Shown here one piece after another: positions 34,505-45,462 of a DNA stretch of 64,000 nt. The translations under genes and the position numbers were made by a program. How positions within the stretch are numbered: position 1 is the stretch's first letter; every line of letters begins with the position of its first letter. The notes beneath the pieces were generated by a model. It saw only the letters and a list, made by a program, of their open reading frames with translations. It searched no databases and was not told the DNA's origin. This stretch comes from Desulfatibacillum sp. Its GTDB lineage: Bacteria > Desulfobacterota > Desulfobacteria > Desulfobacterales > SpSt-501. The stretch spans positions 267,113-331,112 of the forward strand of contig DYEU01000018.1 of NCBI GenBank assembly GCA_020725555.1, given 5' to 3'.

Positions 34505-35952
34505 TGTCGGAAATCAAACGGGTCATCGACCAGGTCAGCCGCGACAAGGGCATCGACCGCAAGGTGCTGATCGAGGCGCTCGAAGAGGCGCTCAAGTCCG
34601 CCGCGCGCAAGAAATACGGGCCGCAGATCGACATCGAGGTCCGCTACAACGAGGAATCCGGGGAGCTCGAAGTCTTCCAGTTCAAGGAAGTCGCCGAGAC
34701 CGTCGAAGACCCGATGCTGCAGATCAGCCTGGAGGAAGGACGCCTGCTCGACGAGGAATGCGAGATCGGCGACAGCCTGGGGACGAAGATGGACACCGCG
34801 ACCTTCGGCCGCATCGCCGCCCAGTCGGCCAAGCAGGTGATCATCCAGAAGCTCAAGGACGCGGAGAAGGAGGCGGTCTACCGGAACTTCATCGGCCGCA
34901 AGGGCGAAATCATCAACGGCATCGTCCAGCGCATCGACCGCGGGGACATCATCGTCAACCTCGGGCAGACCGAGGGGGTCCTGCCCGTGCGCGAGCAGGT
35001 GCCGCGGGAGAACTACCGCCGCGGGGACCGCATCCGGGCCCTGATCCTCGAGGTGCTGCCCGACGCGCGCGGCCCCCAGGTGGTGCTCTCGCGGACCCAT
35101 CCCCAGTTCCTCACGGTGCTCTTCCGCACCGAGGTCCCCGAGATCAGCGAAGGCATCGTCACCATCATGGGCGCGGCCCGCGAGCCGGGCGTGCGGGCCA
35201 AGATCGCCGTCGCCTCGAACAACTCCGACATCGACCCCGTGGGCGCCTGCGTCGGCATGAAGGGCAGCCGCGTCCAGAACGTGGTCCAGGAGCTGCGCGG
35301 GGAAAAGATCGACATCATCCCCTGGCACATCGACCCCGCCAAGTTCGTCTGCAACGCCCTCTCGCCGGCGGAGATCTCGCGGGTCATCATCGACGAGGAA
35401 AACAAGTCGATGGAGGTCATCGTCCCCGACGAGTACCTCTCCATCGCCATCGGCAAGAAGGGCCAAAACGTGAGGCTCGCCTCCAAGCTGACCGGCTGGC
35501 ACCTCGACGTGAAGAGCGAGAGCGCCTACAACCAGGCCATGCAGGCCGGCTACAACTCCCTCATGGCGCTGCCGGGGGTGACGATCAGTTTGGCCGATGC
35601 GCTCTACGAAAAGGGCTTTTACTCCGCGGGCGAAATCGCCAAGGCCTCCGTCGAGGACCTGCTGCAGATCCGGGGCATGGAGGAGGAGACGGCCCGCGGC
35701 CTGATCGAGGCCGCCCGGCTGCAGCTCGAGCAGGCCGCTGCCGAAGCCGCCGCGGCCGCCGCGGAGGAGCAGGCGGCGGAAGCGGAGGAGGAGCCCGGCA
35801 CCGCCCCCGCGGCCGAAGCCGGGGAAGCCGCGGCGGAGGAGCCGGCGGCGGGGCAGGACGAGGCCGGCGCCGCCCCCGCGGAGGAGCCCGGCCCCCCGCC
35901 GGAACCGCCCGCGGCGGCCGGCTCCGGGGAGCCCTCGCCGGCGGAGGCCTGA
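34498..35952 (+). CDS. nusA: Transcription termination/antitermination factor NusA
   Basis: Binds RNA polymerase and modulates pausing, termination and antitermination. Over 484 residues: N-terminal polymerase-binding domain (about 1-130), S1 domain (GIVQRIDRGDIIVNLGQTEGVLP), two KH domains (GACVGMKGSRVQNV and SIAIGKKGQNVRLA), and one helix-hairpin-helix-like region (about 355-410). In place of a second acidic repeat there is an Ala/Glu/Pro-rich tail of about 70 residues. The ATG at 34498 has GAGGAG 7 bases upstream; an ATG two codons later is possible. Confidence 0.97.
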   Translation: MLMSEIKRVIDQVSRDKGIDRKVLIEALEEALKSAARKKYGPQIDIEVRYNEESGELEVFQFKEVAETVEDPMLQISLEEGRLLDEECEIGDSLGTKMDTATFGRIAAQSAKQVIIQKLKDAEKEAVYRNFIGRKGEIINGIVQRIDRGDIIVNLGQTEGVLPVREQVPRENYRRGDRIRALILEVLPDARGPQVVLSRTHPQFLTVLFRTEVPEISEGIVTIMGAAREPGVRAKIAVASNNSDIDPVGACVGMKGSRVQNVVQELRGEKIDIIPWHIDPAKFVCNALSPAEISRVIIDEENKSMEVIVPDEYLSIAIGKKGQNVRLASKLTGWHLDVKSESAYNQAMQAGYNSLMALPGVTISLADALYEKGFYSAGEIAKASVEDLLQIRGMEEETARGLIEAARLQLEQAAAEAAAAAAEEQAAEAEEEPGTAPAAEAGEAAAEEPAAGQDEAGAAPAEEPGPPPEPPAAAGSGEPSPAEA

Positions 35953-35997
35953 GGCGCGCGGCGGGGGATCGACGGTCGGGAAAGACGAGAGGGAACC

Positions 35998-38550
35998 ATG
36001 GCGAAAATCCGGGTCTACGAACTGGCGCGTGAGCTCAGCCTGACCAACAAGTCGCTGATGGACAAGCTGGAGCACCTGGGCATCCGCGTCGGAAGCCACA
36101 TGAGCTCGCTCGACGACGAGGCCGTCGCGCGGGTGAAGGCCTTGCTGTTCGCGAAAAAGGGCGCGGCGGTTCAAGACACCCGCGTGAAACCGACGGTGAT
36201 CCGCCGGCGCCGCCGCGTCGAAGCGCCCGCGGAAGCGCCGGCCGAGGCCCCCGCCCCGGCCGAGGTTGCGCCCGCCGAGGCCGCCGAAGCCGCACCCCAG
36301 ACGCCCGCCGCGGCGAGGCCCGAACCCGCCGCCCCGGCCGAGGCCGCCCCCGCCGAGGCGCCGGCCGAGGCCCCCGCCCCGGCCGAGGCCGCCCCCGCCG
36401 CGGCCGCGGCGGAGGCGAAGCCCGCACGCAAGGTCCGGCGCGAGGAGCCCGCGCGCATCATCAAGCTGCCGACCGGGCCCACGGCCGGCCTCCTGCGGCG
36501 CCGCCCCGAGCCCGCCTCCCCGGCCGCCGTGCGGCCGGCCCCCAAGCCGGCCCCGGCGCCCATGACCGCCGAGGAGATCGAGCGCGAGGCCAAGCGCAAG
36601 AAGAAGAAGACCAAGGCCGAGGAGGCCGAGACCGAAAAGAAATTCATCAAGAAGAAGATCACCTTCCGCAAGAAGGCGGTGATCGAGGCCGAGGAGCTCT
36701 ACGACGACCTGCGCGCCCGCAAGGCCCGCAAGGGGACCCGGGGCAAGCGGGACGCCGCGCTCGCGGCGGCGACGGCCGCCCCCACCAAAGCCATCAAGCG
36801 ACGCATCAAAATGGACGAAACCATCCAGCTCTCCGATCTGGCCAAGCGCATGGGCGTGAAGGCGGGCGAACTGATCCAGGCCCTCATGGGCATGGGCGTC
36901 ATGGCGACCGTCAACCAGGCCCTCGACTTCGAAACCGCAGCCCTCCTCGCCCAGGAATTCCACTACGAGGTGGAACGGGCCGCCTTCGAGGAAGAGACCT
37001 TTCTCAAGACGGCCGCGGAAGAGGATCCCGAAGCGCGGGTTCCCCGGCCTCCCGTCGTCACCATCATGGGCCATGTCGATCACGGGAAGACCTCGCTGCT
37101 CGACAGCATCCGCAACAGCCGGATCGCCGCCAGCGAGGCGGGCGGCATCACCCAGCACATCGGCGCCTACCACGTCCGCACCCCCCGCGGGGCGGTCGCC
37201 TTCCTGGACACGCCCGGCCACGAGGCCTTCACCGCCATGCGCGCCCGCGGCGCCAAGGTGACCGACCTCGTGGTGCTCGTGGTCGCGGCCGACGACGGGG
37301 TCATGCCGCAGACGGTGGAGGCCATCCACCACGCGCGGGCGGCCAACGTGCCGATCCTCGTCGCCGTGAACAAGATCGACAAGCCCGGGGCCGACCCGGA
37401 CCGCGTGCGGCGGGCGCTCGTCGAACACGGGCTCACCCCGGAGGAGTGGGGCGGGGAGACGATTTTCGTGAACGTCTCGGCCAAGCAGAACGTGGGCATC
37501 GACCAGCTGCTCGAGATGATCCTGCTCCAGGCCGAGCTCATGGAGCTGCGGGCCAACCCGAACCAGCCGGCCCGCGGCCACGTGGTCGAAGCGAAGATCG
37601 ACTCCGGGCGCGGCCCGGTGGCGACCGTGCTCGTGCGCGAGGGCACGCTCCGGACCGGGGACCCCGTCGTCTGCGGCGTCCACTTCGGCAAGGTCCGGGC
37701 CATGCTGGACGACCGCGGCCAGCCCGTGGAAGAGGCCGGCCCCTCGATCCCGGTCGAGATCCTGGGGCTCTCGGGGGTCCCCGAGGCCGGCGACGAGCTG
37801 GCGGTCGTGGCCGACGAGAAAACGGCCAAGCAGATCAGCCTGCACCGCATGCAGAAACAGCGCGCGCGCGACCTGCAGCAGGCCGCCCGGCCCAGCCTGG
37901 AGAGCCTCTTCGAGCGCATGAAGCAGGGAGCGGCCAAGGAGCTCAACCTCATCCTCAAGGCCGACGTGCAAGGCTCGATCGAGGCCCTCTCCGAGGCGCT
38001 GACGCGCCTCTCCAACGAGGAGGTGCGCGTCAACATCGTGCACGCCGCGCCGGGGACGATCAGCGAGTCCGACATCTCGCTCGCCGCCGTCTCCCAGGCG
38101 ATCGTCATCGGCTTCAACGTCCGGCCGGCCCCCAAGGTCCAGGCGCTCGCCGCCGAGGAGCGGATCGACCTGCGCTACTACAACGTCATCTACGACGTGA
38201 TCCAGGACATCCAGGCCGCCCTGACGGGCATGATGGCCTCGCGGTTCGAGGAGCGCGTCCTCGGCTCGGCGGAGGTGCGCGAGGTCTTCATGATCCCCAA
38301 GGTGGGGGCGGTGGCGGGCTGCTACGTCACCGACGGCCGCGTGGAACGCGGCCGCAACGTGCGGCTCATCCGCGACGGAGTGGTGGTGTTCGAGGGCCGC
38401 AACGCCTCGTTGCGCCGTTTCAAGGAGGACGTCAAGGACGTCCAGGCGGGCTACGAGTGCGGCATCGGCATCGAGAACTTCAACGACATCAAGGTGGGCG
38501 ACCGGATCGAGTTTTACACCCTGGAGGAGATCAAGCCCGGGGCCGCCTGA
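35998..38550 (+). CDS. infB: Translation initiation factor IF-2
   Basis: GTPase that brings initiator tRNA to the 30S subunit. The 850-residue protein has an N-terminal IF2_N domain ([19 protein letters not shown]), a long disordered Ala/Pro/Glu-rich region (about 70-200), a Lys-rich patch, a second IF2_N ([18 protein letters not shown]), the G domain (GHVDHGKTS at about 358, [12 protein letters not shown]), and domains II-IV. It is the longest gene of the translation block. Confidence 0.98.
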   Translation: MAKIRVYELARELSLTNKSLMDKLEHLGIRVGSHMSSLDDEAVARVKALLFAKKGAAVQDTRVKPTVIRRRRRVEAPAEAPAEAPAPAEVAPAEAAEAAPQTPAAARPEPAAPAEAAPAEAPAEAPAPAEAAPAAAAAEAKPARKVRREEPARIIKLPTGPTAGLLRRRPEPASPAAVRPAPKPAPAPMTAEEIEREAKRKKKKTKAEEAETEKKFIKKKITFRKKAVIEAEELYDDLRARKARKGTRGKRDAALAAATAAPTKAIKRRIKMDETIQLSDLAKRMGVKAGELIQALMGMGVMATVNQALDFETAALLAQEFHYEVERAAFEEETFLKTAAEEDPEARVPRPPVVTIMGHVDHGKTSLLDSIRNSRIAASEAGGITQHIGAYHVRTPRGAVAFLDTPGHEAFTAMRARGAKVTDLVVLVVAADDGVMPQTVEAIHHARAANVPILVAVNKIDKPGADPDRVRRALVEHGLTPEEWGGETIFVNVSAKQNVGIDQLLEMILLQAELMELRANPNQPARGHVVEAKIDSGRGPVATVLVREGTLRTGDPVVCGVHFGKVRAMLDDRGQPVEEAGPSIPVEILGLSGVPEAGDELAVVADEKTAKQISLHRMQKQRARDLQQAARPSLESLFERMKQGAAKELNLILKADVQGSIEALSEALTRLSNEEVRVNIVHAAPGTISESDISLAAVSQAIVIGFNVRPAPKVQALAAEERIDLRYYNVIYDVIQDIQAALTGMMASRFEERVLGSAEVREVFMIPKVGAVAGCYVTDGRVERGRNVRLIRDGVVVFEGRNASLRRFKEDVKDVQAGYECGIGIENFNDIKVGDRIEFYTLEEIKPGAA
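36235..36387 (+). repeat. Internal direct repeat in the IF-2 linker
   Basis: A 30-base unit beginning GCGCCGGCCGAGG is found identically at 36235-36264 and 36358-36387, within a longer Ala-Pro-Glu coding stretch. It encodes [10 protein letters not shown] and probably arose by slippage in low-complexity coding DNA. Confidence 0.7.
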
Positions 38551-38576
38551 GTCCGCCCGCCCGGAGGCCGCATCCC

Positions 38577-38864
38577 ATGGTCGTCGGTGTCGGCCGCGTC
38601 ACCCTGCGGTTGCACGCGTGCCATTCGCTCAAGGACAAGCGGCGCGTGGTCAAGGCCGTCATCGCGCGCATGCGCAACCATTTCAACGCCTCCGTGGCCG
38701 AGGTCGACGACAACGACCTGACCCAGCGCGCGGCCGTGGGGTTTTCGCTCGTGGGCAACGACCGCAGCCTGATCAACTCGAAGATCGACAAGCTCTTCAA
38801 CTTCGTCGAGGAGCTGGGCCTGGCCGAGGTGATCGACTCGGAAATGGAGATCCTCACGCTGTGA
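38577..38864 (+). CDS. ylxP: DUF503 (YlxP-like) protein
   Basis: The 95-residue protein starts [26 protein letters not shown] and has [17 protein letters not shown] and the [15 protein letters not shown] segment, the DUF503 signature. Small proteins of this family sit between infB and rbfA in many bacteria and are suspected to help ribosome assembly; the function is not proven. The stop overlaps the GTG of rbfA (GTGA). Confidence 0.92.
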   Translation: MVVGVGRVTLRLHACHSLKDKRRVVKAVIARMRNHFNASVAEVDDNDLTQRAAVGFSLVGNDRSLINSKIDKLFNFVEELGLAEVIDSEMEILTL

Positions 38865-39241
38865 AGCGCCCCTCCCCGCGCGCCGAGCGGGTCGGCGTCC
38901 TCATCCAGGAGGTGCTGGCCGAGCTGCTCGTGCGGGAAATTCACGACCCGCGCCTCCGGCGGGCGACCGTCACGCGGGTGCGGATGACGCGCGACCTGCG
39001 GCTGGCCCGCGTCTATTTCACCGGCGCCGCGGACGATGCCGCCGCCCTCGAGGCGGTTGCCGGCTTCCGCAGCGCCGCGGGCTTCATCAAGCGCCGCCTG
39101 GGCCCCGTGCTTGGGTTGCGCTACATGCCCGATCTCGAGTTCCGGCTGGACGAGGCCTACGATGCGGAGGCGCGCATCGACCGGCTGCTCCACGGACGCG
39201 ACGACGCCCGGGGCCATGGAGAAGATCCTGCGCACGATTGA
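38861..39241 (+). CDS. rbfA: Ribosome-binding factor A
   Basis: Late 30S maturation factor, KH-like fold, 126 residues. Motifs: [19 protein letters not shown] near the start, [15 protein letters not shown], and the ending [21 protein letters not shown] start, overlapping the DUF503 gene by four bases. The last 26 bases overlap the next gene in another frame. Confidence 0.95.
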   Translation: MKRPSPRAERVGVLIQEVLAELLVREIHDPRLRRATVTRVRMTRDLRLARVYFTGAADDAAALEAVAGFRSAAGFIKRRLGPVLGLRYMPDLEFRLDEAYDAEARIDRLLHGRDDARGHGEDPAHD

Positions 39242-40187
39242 GTCGGCCCGGCGCCTGCTGGTGACCGCGCATGCCGAGCCCGACGGCGACGCCGTGGGCT
39301 CGATGCTCGCGCTGGGGCTGGCGCTCGAGCGGACGGGCCGTGAGGTGGTGTTCTACAACGAAAGCCCGATCCCGGCGGTCTACCGGTTTCTGCCGGGGGT
39401 CGAGCGGATTGAGCGGCGCCTGCCGGAGGGGGCGGCGCCGGAGACGGCGGTGATCCTCGATTGCGCCGGCTTCGAGCGCGTGGGCCAAGCGGCGGCGGCG
39501 ATCGCCCGCATCCCCTGCGTGATCAACATCGACCACCACGCCTCGAACCCCGGGTTCGGCACCCTCTGCCTGATCGACGAGACCGCCTGCGCCACGGCGG
39601 AGATCGTCTTCCGGCTCATCGGCGCCCTGGGCATCGCACCGGACCGGCGGATCGCGACCTGCCTGTACACGGGCATCCTGACGGACACGGGCTCCTTTCG
39701 CTTTTCGAACACCAACGAGGCCGCCTTCGCCGTCAGCCTCACGCTGGTCCGCTGCGGGGTCAACCCCTCCGAGGTCGCCCAGCACGTCTACGGCTCCTAC
39801 TCGCTCGGCCGCATCAAGCTGCTCAACCTCGCGCTCGACTCGATCGAGATCTCCCCCAACGGGAAGCTCTCGATGATGACCGTCACCCGGGCCATGCTTG
39901 CCGAGACCCGCACCCAGCCGGAGGACGCCGACGGGCTGATCAACTACGCCCGCCGGATCAAGGATGTCCGGGTGGCGGCGCTGATCCAGGAGCAGCCGCC
40001 GAACGGCACCGAGGGCGAGCGGCCGCGGCTGCACGTGAGCCTGCGCTCCGACGGCAGCGTGGATGTGGCCGAGTACGCGGCGGCCTTCGGCGGCGGCGGC
40101 CACCGCCGCGCCGCCGGCTTCCAGATCGACGCCGGGCTCGCGGAGGTCAAGGCCCGCCTGCTCGGCTGGGCCGAGCGCATGGGATGA
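39216..40187 (+). CDS. nrnA: DHH-family phosphoesterase (NrnA-like nanoRNase/pAp phosphatase)
   Basis: Bifunctional oligoribonuclease and 3'-phosphoadenosine 5'-phosphate phosphatase type, 323 residues. Metal ligands: His19, Asp23 and Asp25 in HAEPDGD, an Asp in LDCAG (about 82), and the DHH motif at 106-108. The C-terminal DHHA1 domain has [11 protein letters not shown]. In a sulfate reducer, pAp hydrolysis may be minor and nanoRNA turnover the main role; that is inference. The gene starts inside rbfA and its stop overlaps truB (ATGA). Confidence 0.92.
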   Translation: MEKILRTIESARRLLVTAHAEPDGDAVGSMLALGLALERTGREVVFYNESPIPAVYRFLPGVERIERRLPEGAAPETAVILDCAGFERVGQAAAAIARIPCVINIDHHASNPGFGTLCLIDETACATAEIVFRLIGALGIAPDRRIATCLYTGILTDTGSFRFSNTNEAAFAVSLTLVRCGVNPSEVAQHVYGSYSLGRIKLLNLALDSIEISPNGKLSMMTVTRAMLAETRTQPEDADGLINYARRIKDVRVAALIQEQPPNGTEGERPRLHVSLRSDGSVDVAEYAAAFGGGGHRRAAGFQIDAGLAEVKARLLGWAERMG

Positions 40188-41131
40188 GCCGTCCCGGGGA
40201 TCCCGCGGCCTTCCCCGTGGAGGGCCTGGTCGTGCTGGACAAGCCGGAGGGCCTCTCCTCGGCGCAGGCGACGGCGCGGGTGCGCCGCCTGTTCGGCGCC
40301 CGCAAGGCCGGCCACACCGGAACGCTCGACCCCGCCGCCCGCGGGGTTCTCGTCTGCTGCCTGGGGCGGGCCACGCGGCTGGCGTCGGCTCTGCTCGCGC
40401 GGCCGAAGACCTACGAGGCGGTGCTCACCCTCGGCGTCGAGACCGACACCCAGGACGCCGCGGGGCGGGTGGTCGCCGAGCGGCCCGTGCCGGAGCTCAG
40501 CCCCGAGGCCCTGGAGGAGGTCTTTCGCCGCTTCACCGGCGAAATCCTCCAGGCGCCGCCGGCCTACTCGGCGCTCAAGCACGAGGGGCTGCCGCTGTAT
40601 GCGCACGCGCGGCGCGGGCGGATGATCCGCAAACCGCCCCGGCCGGTGGTCGTCTACGCACTCGCGCTGCGCGGGATCGAGCCGCCGCGGGTGCGTTTCG
40701 CGGTGCGCTGCTCGGCCGGGACCTACGTCCGCACGCTCGCCGCGGACATCGGCGCCGCCCTGGGGTGCGGCGGCCACTTAAGCGGCCTGGTGCGCACCGA
40801 GTGCGCCGGCTTCCGCCTGGAGGAGGCCTGCGGCCTCGCCGACCTCGAGAACCGCTTCCGGCAGGGGGAGGACCTCCGGCCGCGGCTGATCCCCCTCGAG
40901 CGGGCCTTGCGAGGGGTCCCCGGCACCGCCGTCGCCGACGATCTGGCGGAGCGGATCCGCCAGGGCAGGCCGCTTGCGCGCTCCGAGCTCGGCCCCGCCG
41001 CGCCGCAGGGGGCCGGGCTGCTCCAGATCCTCGACCGCCGGGGAACGCTCCTCGCCCTGGTCGAGGCCAGCCCCGGGTCGGCGCGGCTGATCTATCGCGC
41101 CGTTTTCGCCGGGCCGGGGCCCGCGCCATGA
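40184..41131 (+). CDS. truB: tRNA pseudouridine(55) synthase
   Basis: Makes pseudouridine 55 in the T-loop of tRNAs. The 315 residues have GLVVLDKPEGLSS, the catalytic motif AGHTGTLDP with Asp49, the PPAYSALKHEG segment, and CSAGTYVRTLAADIG. The C-terminal region (about 230-315) matches the PUA-like end of bacterial TruB. Start overlaps the upstream stop. Confidence 0.96.
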   Translation: MSRPGDPAAFPVEGLVVLDKPEGLSSAQATARVRRLFGARKAGHTGTLDPAARGVLVCCLGRATRLASALLARPKTYEAVLTLGVETDTQDAAGRVVAERPVPELSPEALEEVFRRFTGEILQAPPAYSALKHEGLPLYAHARRGRMIRKPPRPVVVYALALRGIEPPRVRFAVRCSAGTYVRTLAADIGAALGCGGHLSGLVRTECAGFRLEEACGLADLENRFRQGEDLRPRLIPLERALRGVPGTAVADDLAERIRQGRPLARSELGPAAPQGAGLLQILDRRGTLLALVEASPGSARLIYRAVFAGPGPAP

Positions 41132-41140
41132 CGATTTTTA

Positions 41141-41169
41141 TTGCACTGCAGGCCGGCTTGCTTTAGGCT
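41141..41169 (+). promoter_or_regulatory. Promoter candidate for rpsO-pnp
   Basis: TTGCAC (41141-41146), 17-base spacer, TAGGCT (41164-41169). The 99 bases between truB and rpsO are clearly more AT-rich than their surroundings, which supports a promoter here. The exact boxes are uncertain. Confidence 0.4.
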
Positions 41170-41230
41170 TGTAAGTTACGGTTACTACAAAGAACGGGAC
41201 GTTGGCACGAGGCAAGGAGGATCGGGCAAG

Positions 41231-41500
41231 GTGACGCTCTCAGCGCAGGAAAAGAAAGAATTGATCTCGCGGTACAAACTCCACGACACCGACACGGGTT
41301 CCCCGGAGGTCCAGGTGGGGCTGCTCACGCGGCGCATCGACTCGCTGACCGAGCACCTGAAGACGCACAAAAAGGACCATCATTCCCGGCGCGGGCTGCT
41401 GATGCTCGTCGGCCGTCGCCGGAGACTGCTCAATTACATGAAATACAAGGACATCGCCCGCTACCGGGCCATCCTCGAGTCCCTCGGGCTGAAAAAATAA
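41231..41500 (+). CDS. rpsO: 30S ribosomal protein S15
   Basis: The 89-residue S15 has [38 protein letters not shown] and [18 protein letters not shown]. It starts at GTG with an AAGGAGG site 10 bases upstream; the usual MSLT start is VTLS here. Followed by pnp as in many bacteria. Confidence 0.97.
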   Translation: MTLSAQEKKELISRYKLHDTDTGSPEVQVGLLTRRIDSLTEHLKTHKKDHHSRRGLLMLVGRRRRLLNYMKYKDIARYRAILESLGLKK

Positions 41501-41525
41501 GGCGCGCGGCGCCGCGGGCGCTTTT
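41501..41525 (+). terminator. Hairpin with T-run between rpsO and pnp
   Basis: A GC palindrome (GGCGCGCGGC and GCCGCGGGCGC, with a bulge) is followed by TTTT directly after the rpsO stop. It resembles the partial terminator between rpsO and pnp in other bacteria, allowing S15 to be made in excess. Confidence 0.45.
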
Positions 41526-41627
41526 CCGCCGTGCGGCCGCGGGGAGCGGCTTCCTTTCGCGGCGTCCGACGAGGGGACGTCCCGCCCCGCCCGCCGTGTT
41601 GCGCCACGCGCGCCAAGGAGCGTTCTC

Positions 41628-43727
41628 ATGGAAATTCTCTTGAAAGAAGACATCGGCGGCAAGACCTGGAGCATCCAGACCGGCAAGGTCGCCAAGCAGG
41701 CCTCCGGCGCCGCGGTCGTCCGCTACGGGGACACGATGGTCCTCGTGACGGTCGTTTCCTCCCGCGAGGAGCGGGCGGCGGACTTTCTGCCGCTGCAGGT
41801 CGAGTACCAGGAAAAGATCTACGCCGCAGGCCGCATTCCCGGCAACTACTTCCGCCGCGAGATCGGCCGCCCCAGCGAGAAGGAAACCCTCACCTCGCGC
41901 CTGATCGACCGCCCCCTGCGGCCCCTGTTCCCCAAAGGGTACCGCTGCGAGACGCAGGTGATCGCGACCGTGCTCTCGATGGACCAGGAAAACGACCCCG
42001 ACGTCCTCGCCATGGTCGGGGCCTCCGCCGCGCTGCACCTCTCCGACGTGCCCTTCGCCGGGCCCATCGCGGCGGTGCGCGTCGGGCGGTTAAACGGCCA
42101 GTTCAAGGTGAACCCCCCCATCCAGGATTGGGAGCGCTGCGACATCAACATCATCGTCGCCGGCTCGAAGACGGGGGTCGTCATGGTCGAAGGCGGCGCC
42201 GGCATCGTCCCCGAGGCGGACATGCTGGAGGCGATCTACTTCGGCCACCGCGCCATGCAGCCGCTGATCGACATGCAGGTCAAGCTGCGGGAGTTGGTGG
42301 GGGTGCCGAAGCGGCCCTTCACCCCGCGGGAGCCGGACCCCGAGCTGCGCGCCCGGGTGGCCGAGGCGGCGGGCGGCCGCCTGCGCGAAGCCCTGCTGCA
42401 CGCCGGCAAGACGGTCCGCCAGCAGGCCGTGCGGGAACTCCGCGCCGACATCCTGGAGCGCCTGGGCCCCGAGGCCGAGGGCCGCCGCGAGGAGGTCCTC
42501 GAGATCCTCGACGAGCTCAAGCGGCGCGAGCTGCGCCGGCTCATCCTGGAAGAAGGCCGCCGCGTCGACGGCCGCGGGCCCGAGGACATCCGGCCGATCA
42601 GCTGCGAGGTGGCGGTGCTGCCCCGCACGCACGGCAGCGCCCTCTTCACCCGCGGGGAGACCCAGGTGCTGGGCGTGCTCACCCTGGGCTCGGCCCAGGA
42701 CGAGCAGCGGGTCGAAACCCTCTACGGCGAGGAAATGCGGCCCTTCATGCTGCACTACAACTTCCCCCCCTTCTCGGTGGGCGAGGTCAAGCGCATCGCC
42801 GGTCCCACGCGGCGCGACATCGGCCACGGCGGCCTTTCGACCCGCGCCCTGGAAAAGATCCTGCCGCCCAAGGAAACTTTCGACTACACGATCCGCCTCG
42901 TCTCCGAGGTCCTCGAATCGAACGGCTCCTCCTCCATGGGCACGGTCTGCTCCTGCTGCCTCGCCCTGATGGACGGCGGGGTGCCGATCAAGGCGCCGGT
43001 GGCGGGGATCGCCATGGGGCTGATCAGCGAGGGCGACCGCACCGTCGTGCTCTCGGACATCCTGGGCGACGAGGACCATTGCGGGGACATGGACTTCAAG
43101 GTGGCCGGCACCCGCGAGGGCGTGACCGCCCTGCAGATGGACATCAAGATCCACGAGCTCTCGCGCGAGGTGCTCGGGCGCGCCCTCGAGCAGGCGCGGC
43201 GCGGGCGGCTTTTCATCCTGGACAAGATGCTCGAGGCGCTCGCCGCCCCGCGCAAGCAGATCTCGCCCTACGCGCCCACGATCACCACGATCACCATCCC
43301 GCCGGAGAAGATCCGCGAGGTGATCGGCCCGGGCGGCAAGGTCATCCGCGCGATCCAGAGCGAAACCAACACCTCGATCGAAATCGAGGACTCCGGGGCC
43401 GTCAAGATCGCGGCTTTTTCCAAGCAGGAGGCCGAGAAGGCCGTCTCCCTCATCCAGCAGATCATCGCCGACCCCGAGGTCGGCGCGGTCTACGAGGGGA
43501 CCGTGGTCAAGATCACCGACTTCGGCGCCTTCGTGAACATCCTGCCGGGGACCGACGGCCTGGTGCACATCTCCCAGCTTGCCAACCGCCGCGTCACCAA
43601 GGTTTCCGACATCGTCAAGGAAGGCGACCGGATCAAGGTCAAGGTGCTCGAAGTCGGCCGCGACGGCAAGATCCGCCTGAGCCACAAGGCCGCCCTCGAA
43701 GAGGACCATGGACGTCCCGGTCGGTAA
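41628..43727 (+). CDS. pnp: Polyribonucleotide nucleotidyltransferase
   Basis: PNPase, a phosphorolytic 3'-5' exoribonuclease of the degradosome, 699 residues. Two RNase PH-like domains (FPKGYR region near 100; [21 protein letters not shown] near 435), a helical linker, a KH domain ([13 protein letters not shown]) and a C-terminal S1 domain ([20 protein letters not shown]). A catalytic Asp lies in the [15 protein letters not shown] segment. Overlaps the next gene by 20 bases. Confidence 0.98.
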   Translation: MEILLKEDIGGKTWSIQTGKVAKQASGAAVVRYGDTMVLVTVVSSREERAADFLPLQVEYQEKIYAAGRIPGNYFRREIGRPSEKETLTSRLIDRPLRPLFPKGYRCETQVIATVLSMDQENDPDVLAMVGASAALHLSDVPFAGPIAAVRVGRLNGQFKVNPPIQDWERCDINIIVAGSKTGVVMVEGGAGIVPEADMLEAIYFGHRAMQPLIDMQVKLRELVGVPKRPFTPREPDPELRARVAEAAGGRLREALLHAGKTVRQQAVRELRADILERLGPEAEGRREEVLEILDELKRRELRRLILEEGRRVDGRGPEDIRPISCEVAVLPRTHGSALFTRGETQVLGVLTLGSAQDEQRVETLYGEEMRPFMLHYNFPPFSVGEVKRIAGPTRRDIGHGGLSTRALEKILPPKETFDYTIRLVSEVLESNGSSSMGTVCSCCLALMDGGVPIKAPVAGIAMGLISEGDRTVVLSDILGDEDHCGDMDFKVAGTREGVTALQMDIKIHELSREVLGRALEQARRGRLFILDKMLEALAAPRKQISPYAPTITTITIPPEKIREVIGPGGKVIRAIQSETNTSIEIEDSGAVKIAAFSKQEAEKAVSLIQQIIADPEVGAVYEGTVVKITDFGAFVNILPGTDGLVHISQLANRRVTKVSDIVKEGDRIKVKVLEVGRDGKIRLSHKAALEEDHGRPGR

Positions 43728-44985
43728 AACCGTGCTCGCCAACGGCGTGCGCATCCTCACCCAACCGATGCCGCACGCCCGCTCGGTTTCCCTCGGGGTG
43801 TGGGTGGACGTCGGCGCGCGCGACGAATCCGACGCCGAAAGCGGCATCTCCCACTTCATCGAGCACATGATCTTCAAGGGGACCGAGCGCCGCAGCGCCT
43901 ACCAGATCGCGCGCGAATTCGACGCCGTCGGCGGTCAGACCAACGCCTTCACCTCCATGGAGCACACCTGCTACCATGCCCGCGTGCTCGACGAGCGGCT
44001 GGAGACGATGGTCGACATCCTGACGGACATCTTTCTGCACTCCGTGTTCGACCCGCAGGAGGTGGAGCGCGAGCGGCCCGTCATCCTCCAGGAGATCGGC
44101 ATGGTCGAGGACCTGCCGGAGGAGCACGTGCATGTCCTGGCCGGCCGGACCTTCTGGGACGGCCACCCGCTGGGCCGCTCGATCCTGGGCACGCGCGAAA
44201 CCGTCTCCGCCCTGGACTCGGCCTCGATCCGCCGTTTCTTTCGCCGGCGCTACCAGCCCGGGCGCATCGTGATCGCCGCGGCGGGCCGCTTCGAGCCCGG
44301 CCGGCTTCTGGACCTCCTGGGCCCGGCCTTCGCCTCGCTCCCGCCGGGCGACGGCTTCCCCGCCCGCACCCCGCCCCGCTCCCGGCCGCGGGTCGCCGTC
44401 CACCCGCGCGGGCTGGAGCAGGCGCACCTGCTGCTCCTCACGGAGGGGCTCCCGGTCGGGGACCCGCGGCGGTACGGGATGGCCCTGCTGAACACGATCC
44501 TCGGCGGCAACATGAGCTCGCGGCTCTTCCAGGAGATCCGCGAAAAGCGCGGCCTCGCCTACACCGTCTACTCCTTCGTCACCTCCCACGCCGACGCCGG
44601 GATGTTCGGCGTCTACCTCGCCGTCGCCCCCGAACACGTCTCCGAGGCCGTCTCCCGCGTCGTCGCCGAGATGGCCCGCATGGCGCGCGAGCCGGTTTCG
44701 GCCTCCGAGCTCGCCGGCGCGGTCGAGTACCTGCGCGGCGGGCTGCTGCTCGCGGCCGAGAGCACCGACGCGCAGATGGTGCGCATCGCCCAAAACGAGC
44801 TGCATTTCGGCGAGGAGCAACCCGTCGCGCGCGTCCTCGAGCGGGTCGCGGCCGTCACCCCCGCGGAGCTTTGCGGGCTCGCCGCCGGCCTCTTCCGCAG
44901 ACCCCACGCCGCCCTCACCCTGCTCGGCCCGGTCGACGAGCCGCCCGAGCGCCTGGAGCGGCTGCTCGACCCCCTCGACGCCTGA
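43708..44985 (+). CDS. M16-family zinc peptidase (processing-peptidase-like)
   Basis: A 425-residue pitrilysin-type metallopeptidase, alone like the B. subtilis MlpA/YmxG type found next to pnp and dut. The inverted zinc motif is HFIEH (His49, Glu52, His53) and the third ligand is Glu129, 76 residues later, in [16 protein letters not shown]. The C-terminal half has the inactive M16_C domain with the [20 protein letters not shown] motif. All ligands are present. The substrate is unknown. Confidence 0.95.
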   Translation: MDVPVGKTVLANGVRILTQPMPHARSVSLGVWVDVGARDESDAESGISHFIEHMIFKGTERRSAYQIAREFDAVGGQTNAFTSMEHTCYHARVLDERLETMVDILTDIFLHSVFDPQEVERERPVILQEIGMVEDLPEEHVHVLAGRTFWDGHPLGRSILGTRETVSALDSASIRRFFRRRYQPGRIVIAAAGRFEPGRLLDLLGPAFASLPPGDGFPARTPPRSRPRVAVHPRGLEQAHLLLLTEGLPVGDPRRYGMALLNTILGGNMSSRLFQEIREKRGLAYTVYSFVTSHADAGMFGVYLAVAPEHVSEAVSRVVAEMARMAREPVSASELAGAVEYLRGGLLLAAESTDAQMVRIAQNELHFGEEQPVARVLERVAAVTPAELCGLAAGLFRRPHAALTLLGPVDEPPERLERLLDPLDA

Positions 44986-44989
44986 GCCC

Positions 44990-45442
44990 ATGGAGGTCCT
45001 CGTCCGCATCCGCCGCCTGCGGCCGGAAGAAGACGCCGACCTGCCGCTGCCCCGCTACCTCACCCCCGCCGCCGCGGGCCTGGACCTCTGCGCCGCGGTC
45101 CCGGGCGACACCCGCATCGAGCGCGGGGCGATCGCCGTGGTGCCGACCGGGTTCGCGATCGAGCTGCCCTGCGGCTACGAGGCGCAGATCCGGCCGCGCA
45201 GCGGCCTGGCCGCCCGCCACGGGATCGGCCTCATCAACTCCCCCGGGACGATCGACGCCGACTACCGCGGCGAGGTCCGCGTCGCCCTGATCAACCTGGG
45301 CAGCGGGCCCTACGTGATCCGGCGCGGGGACCGCATCGCCCAGATGGTCGTCCAGCCGGTCTGCCGCGTGCGGCTGGAGGAAGTCCCGGCGCTCTCCCGC
45401 ACCGAACGCGAAGACGGCGGCTTCGGCCACACCGGGCGCTGA
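44990..45442 (+). CDS. dut: dUTP diphosphatase
   Basis: Trimeric dUTPase, which removes dUTP and supplies dUMP. The 150 residues hold all five motifs: [31 protein letters not shown] and the C-terminal GGFGHTGR, with His in place of the more common Ser. It starts 4 bases after the M16 gene. Confidence 0.96.
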   Translation: MEVLVRIRRLRPEEDADLPLPRYLTPAAAGLDLCAAVPGDTRIERGAIAVVPTGFAIELPCGYEAQIRPRSGLAARHGIGLINSPGTIDADYRGEVRVALINLGSGPYVIRRGDRIAQMVVQPVCRVRLEEVPALSRTEREDGGFGHTGR

Positions 45443-45462
45443 AGGGCGGGACACGGAACTCC

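Noticed and set aside
36235-36387. Repeated 30-base units as a CRISPR or mobile repeat
   Set aside because: They are in-frame parts of the low-complexity IF-2 linker, with no spacers.
34480-38043. 1187-residue minus-strand frame opposite nusA and infB
   Set aside because: Mirror of the Ala/Pro-rich coding sequence of nusA and infB; no motif or ribosome-binding site.
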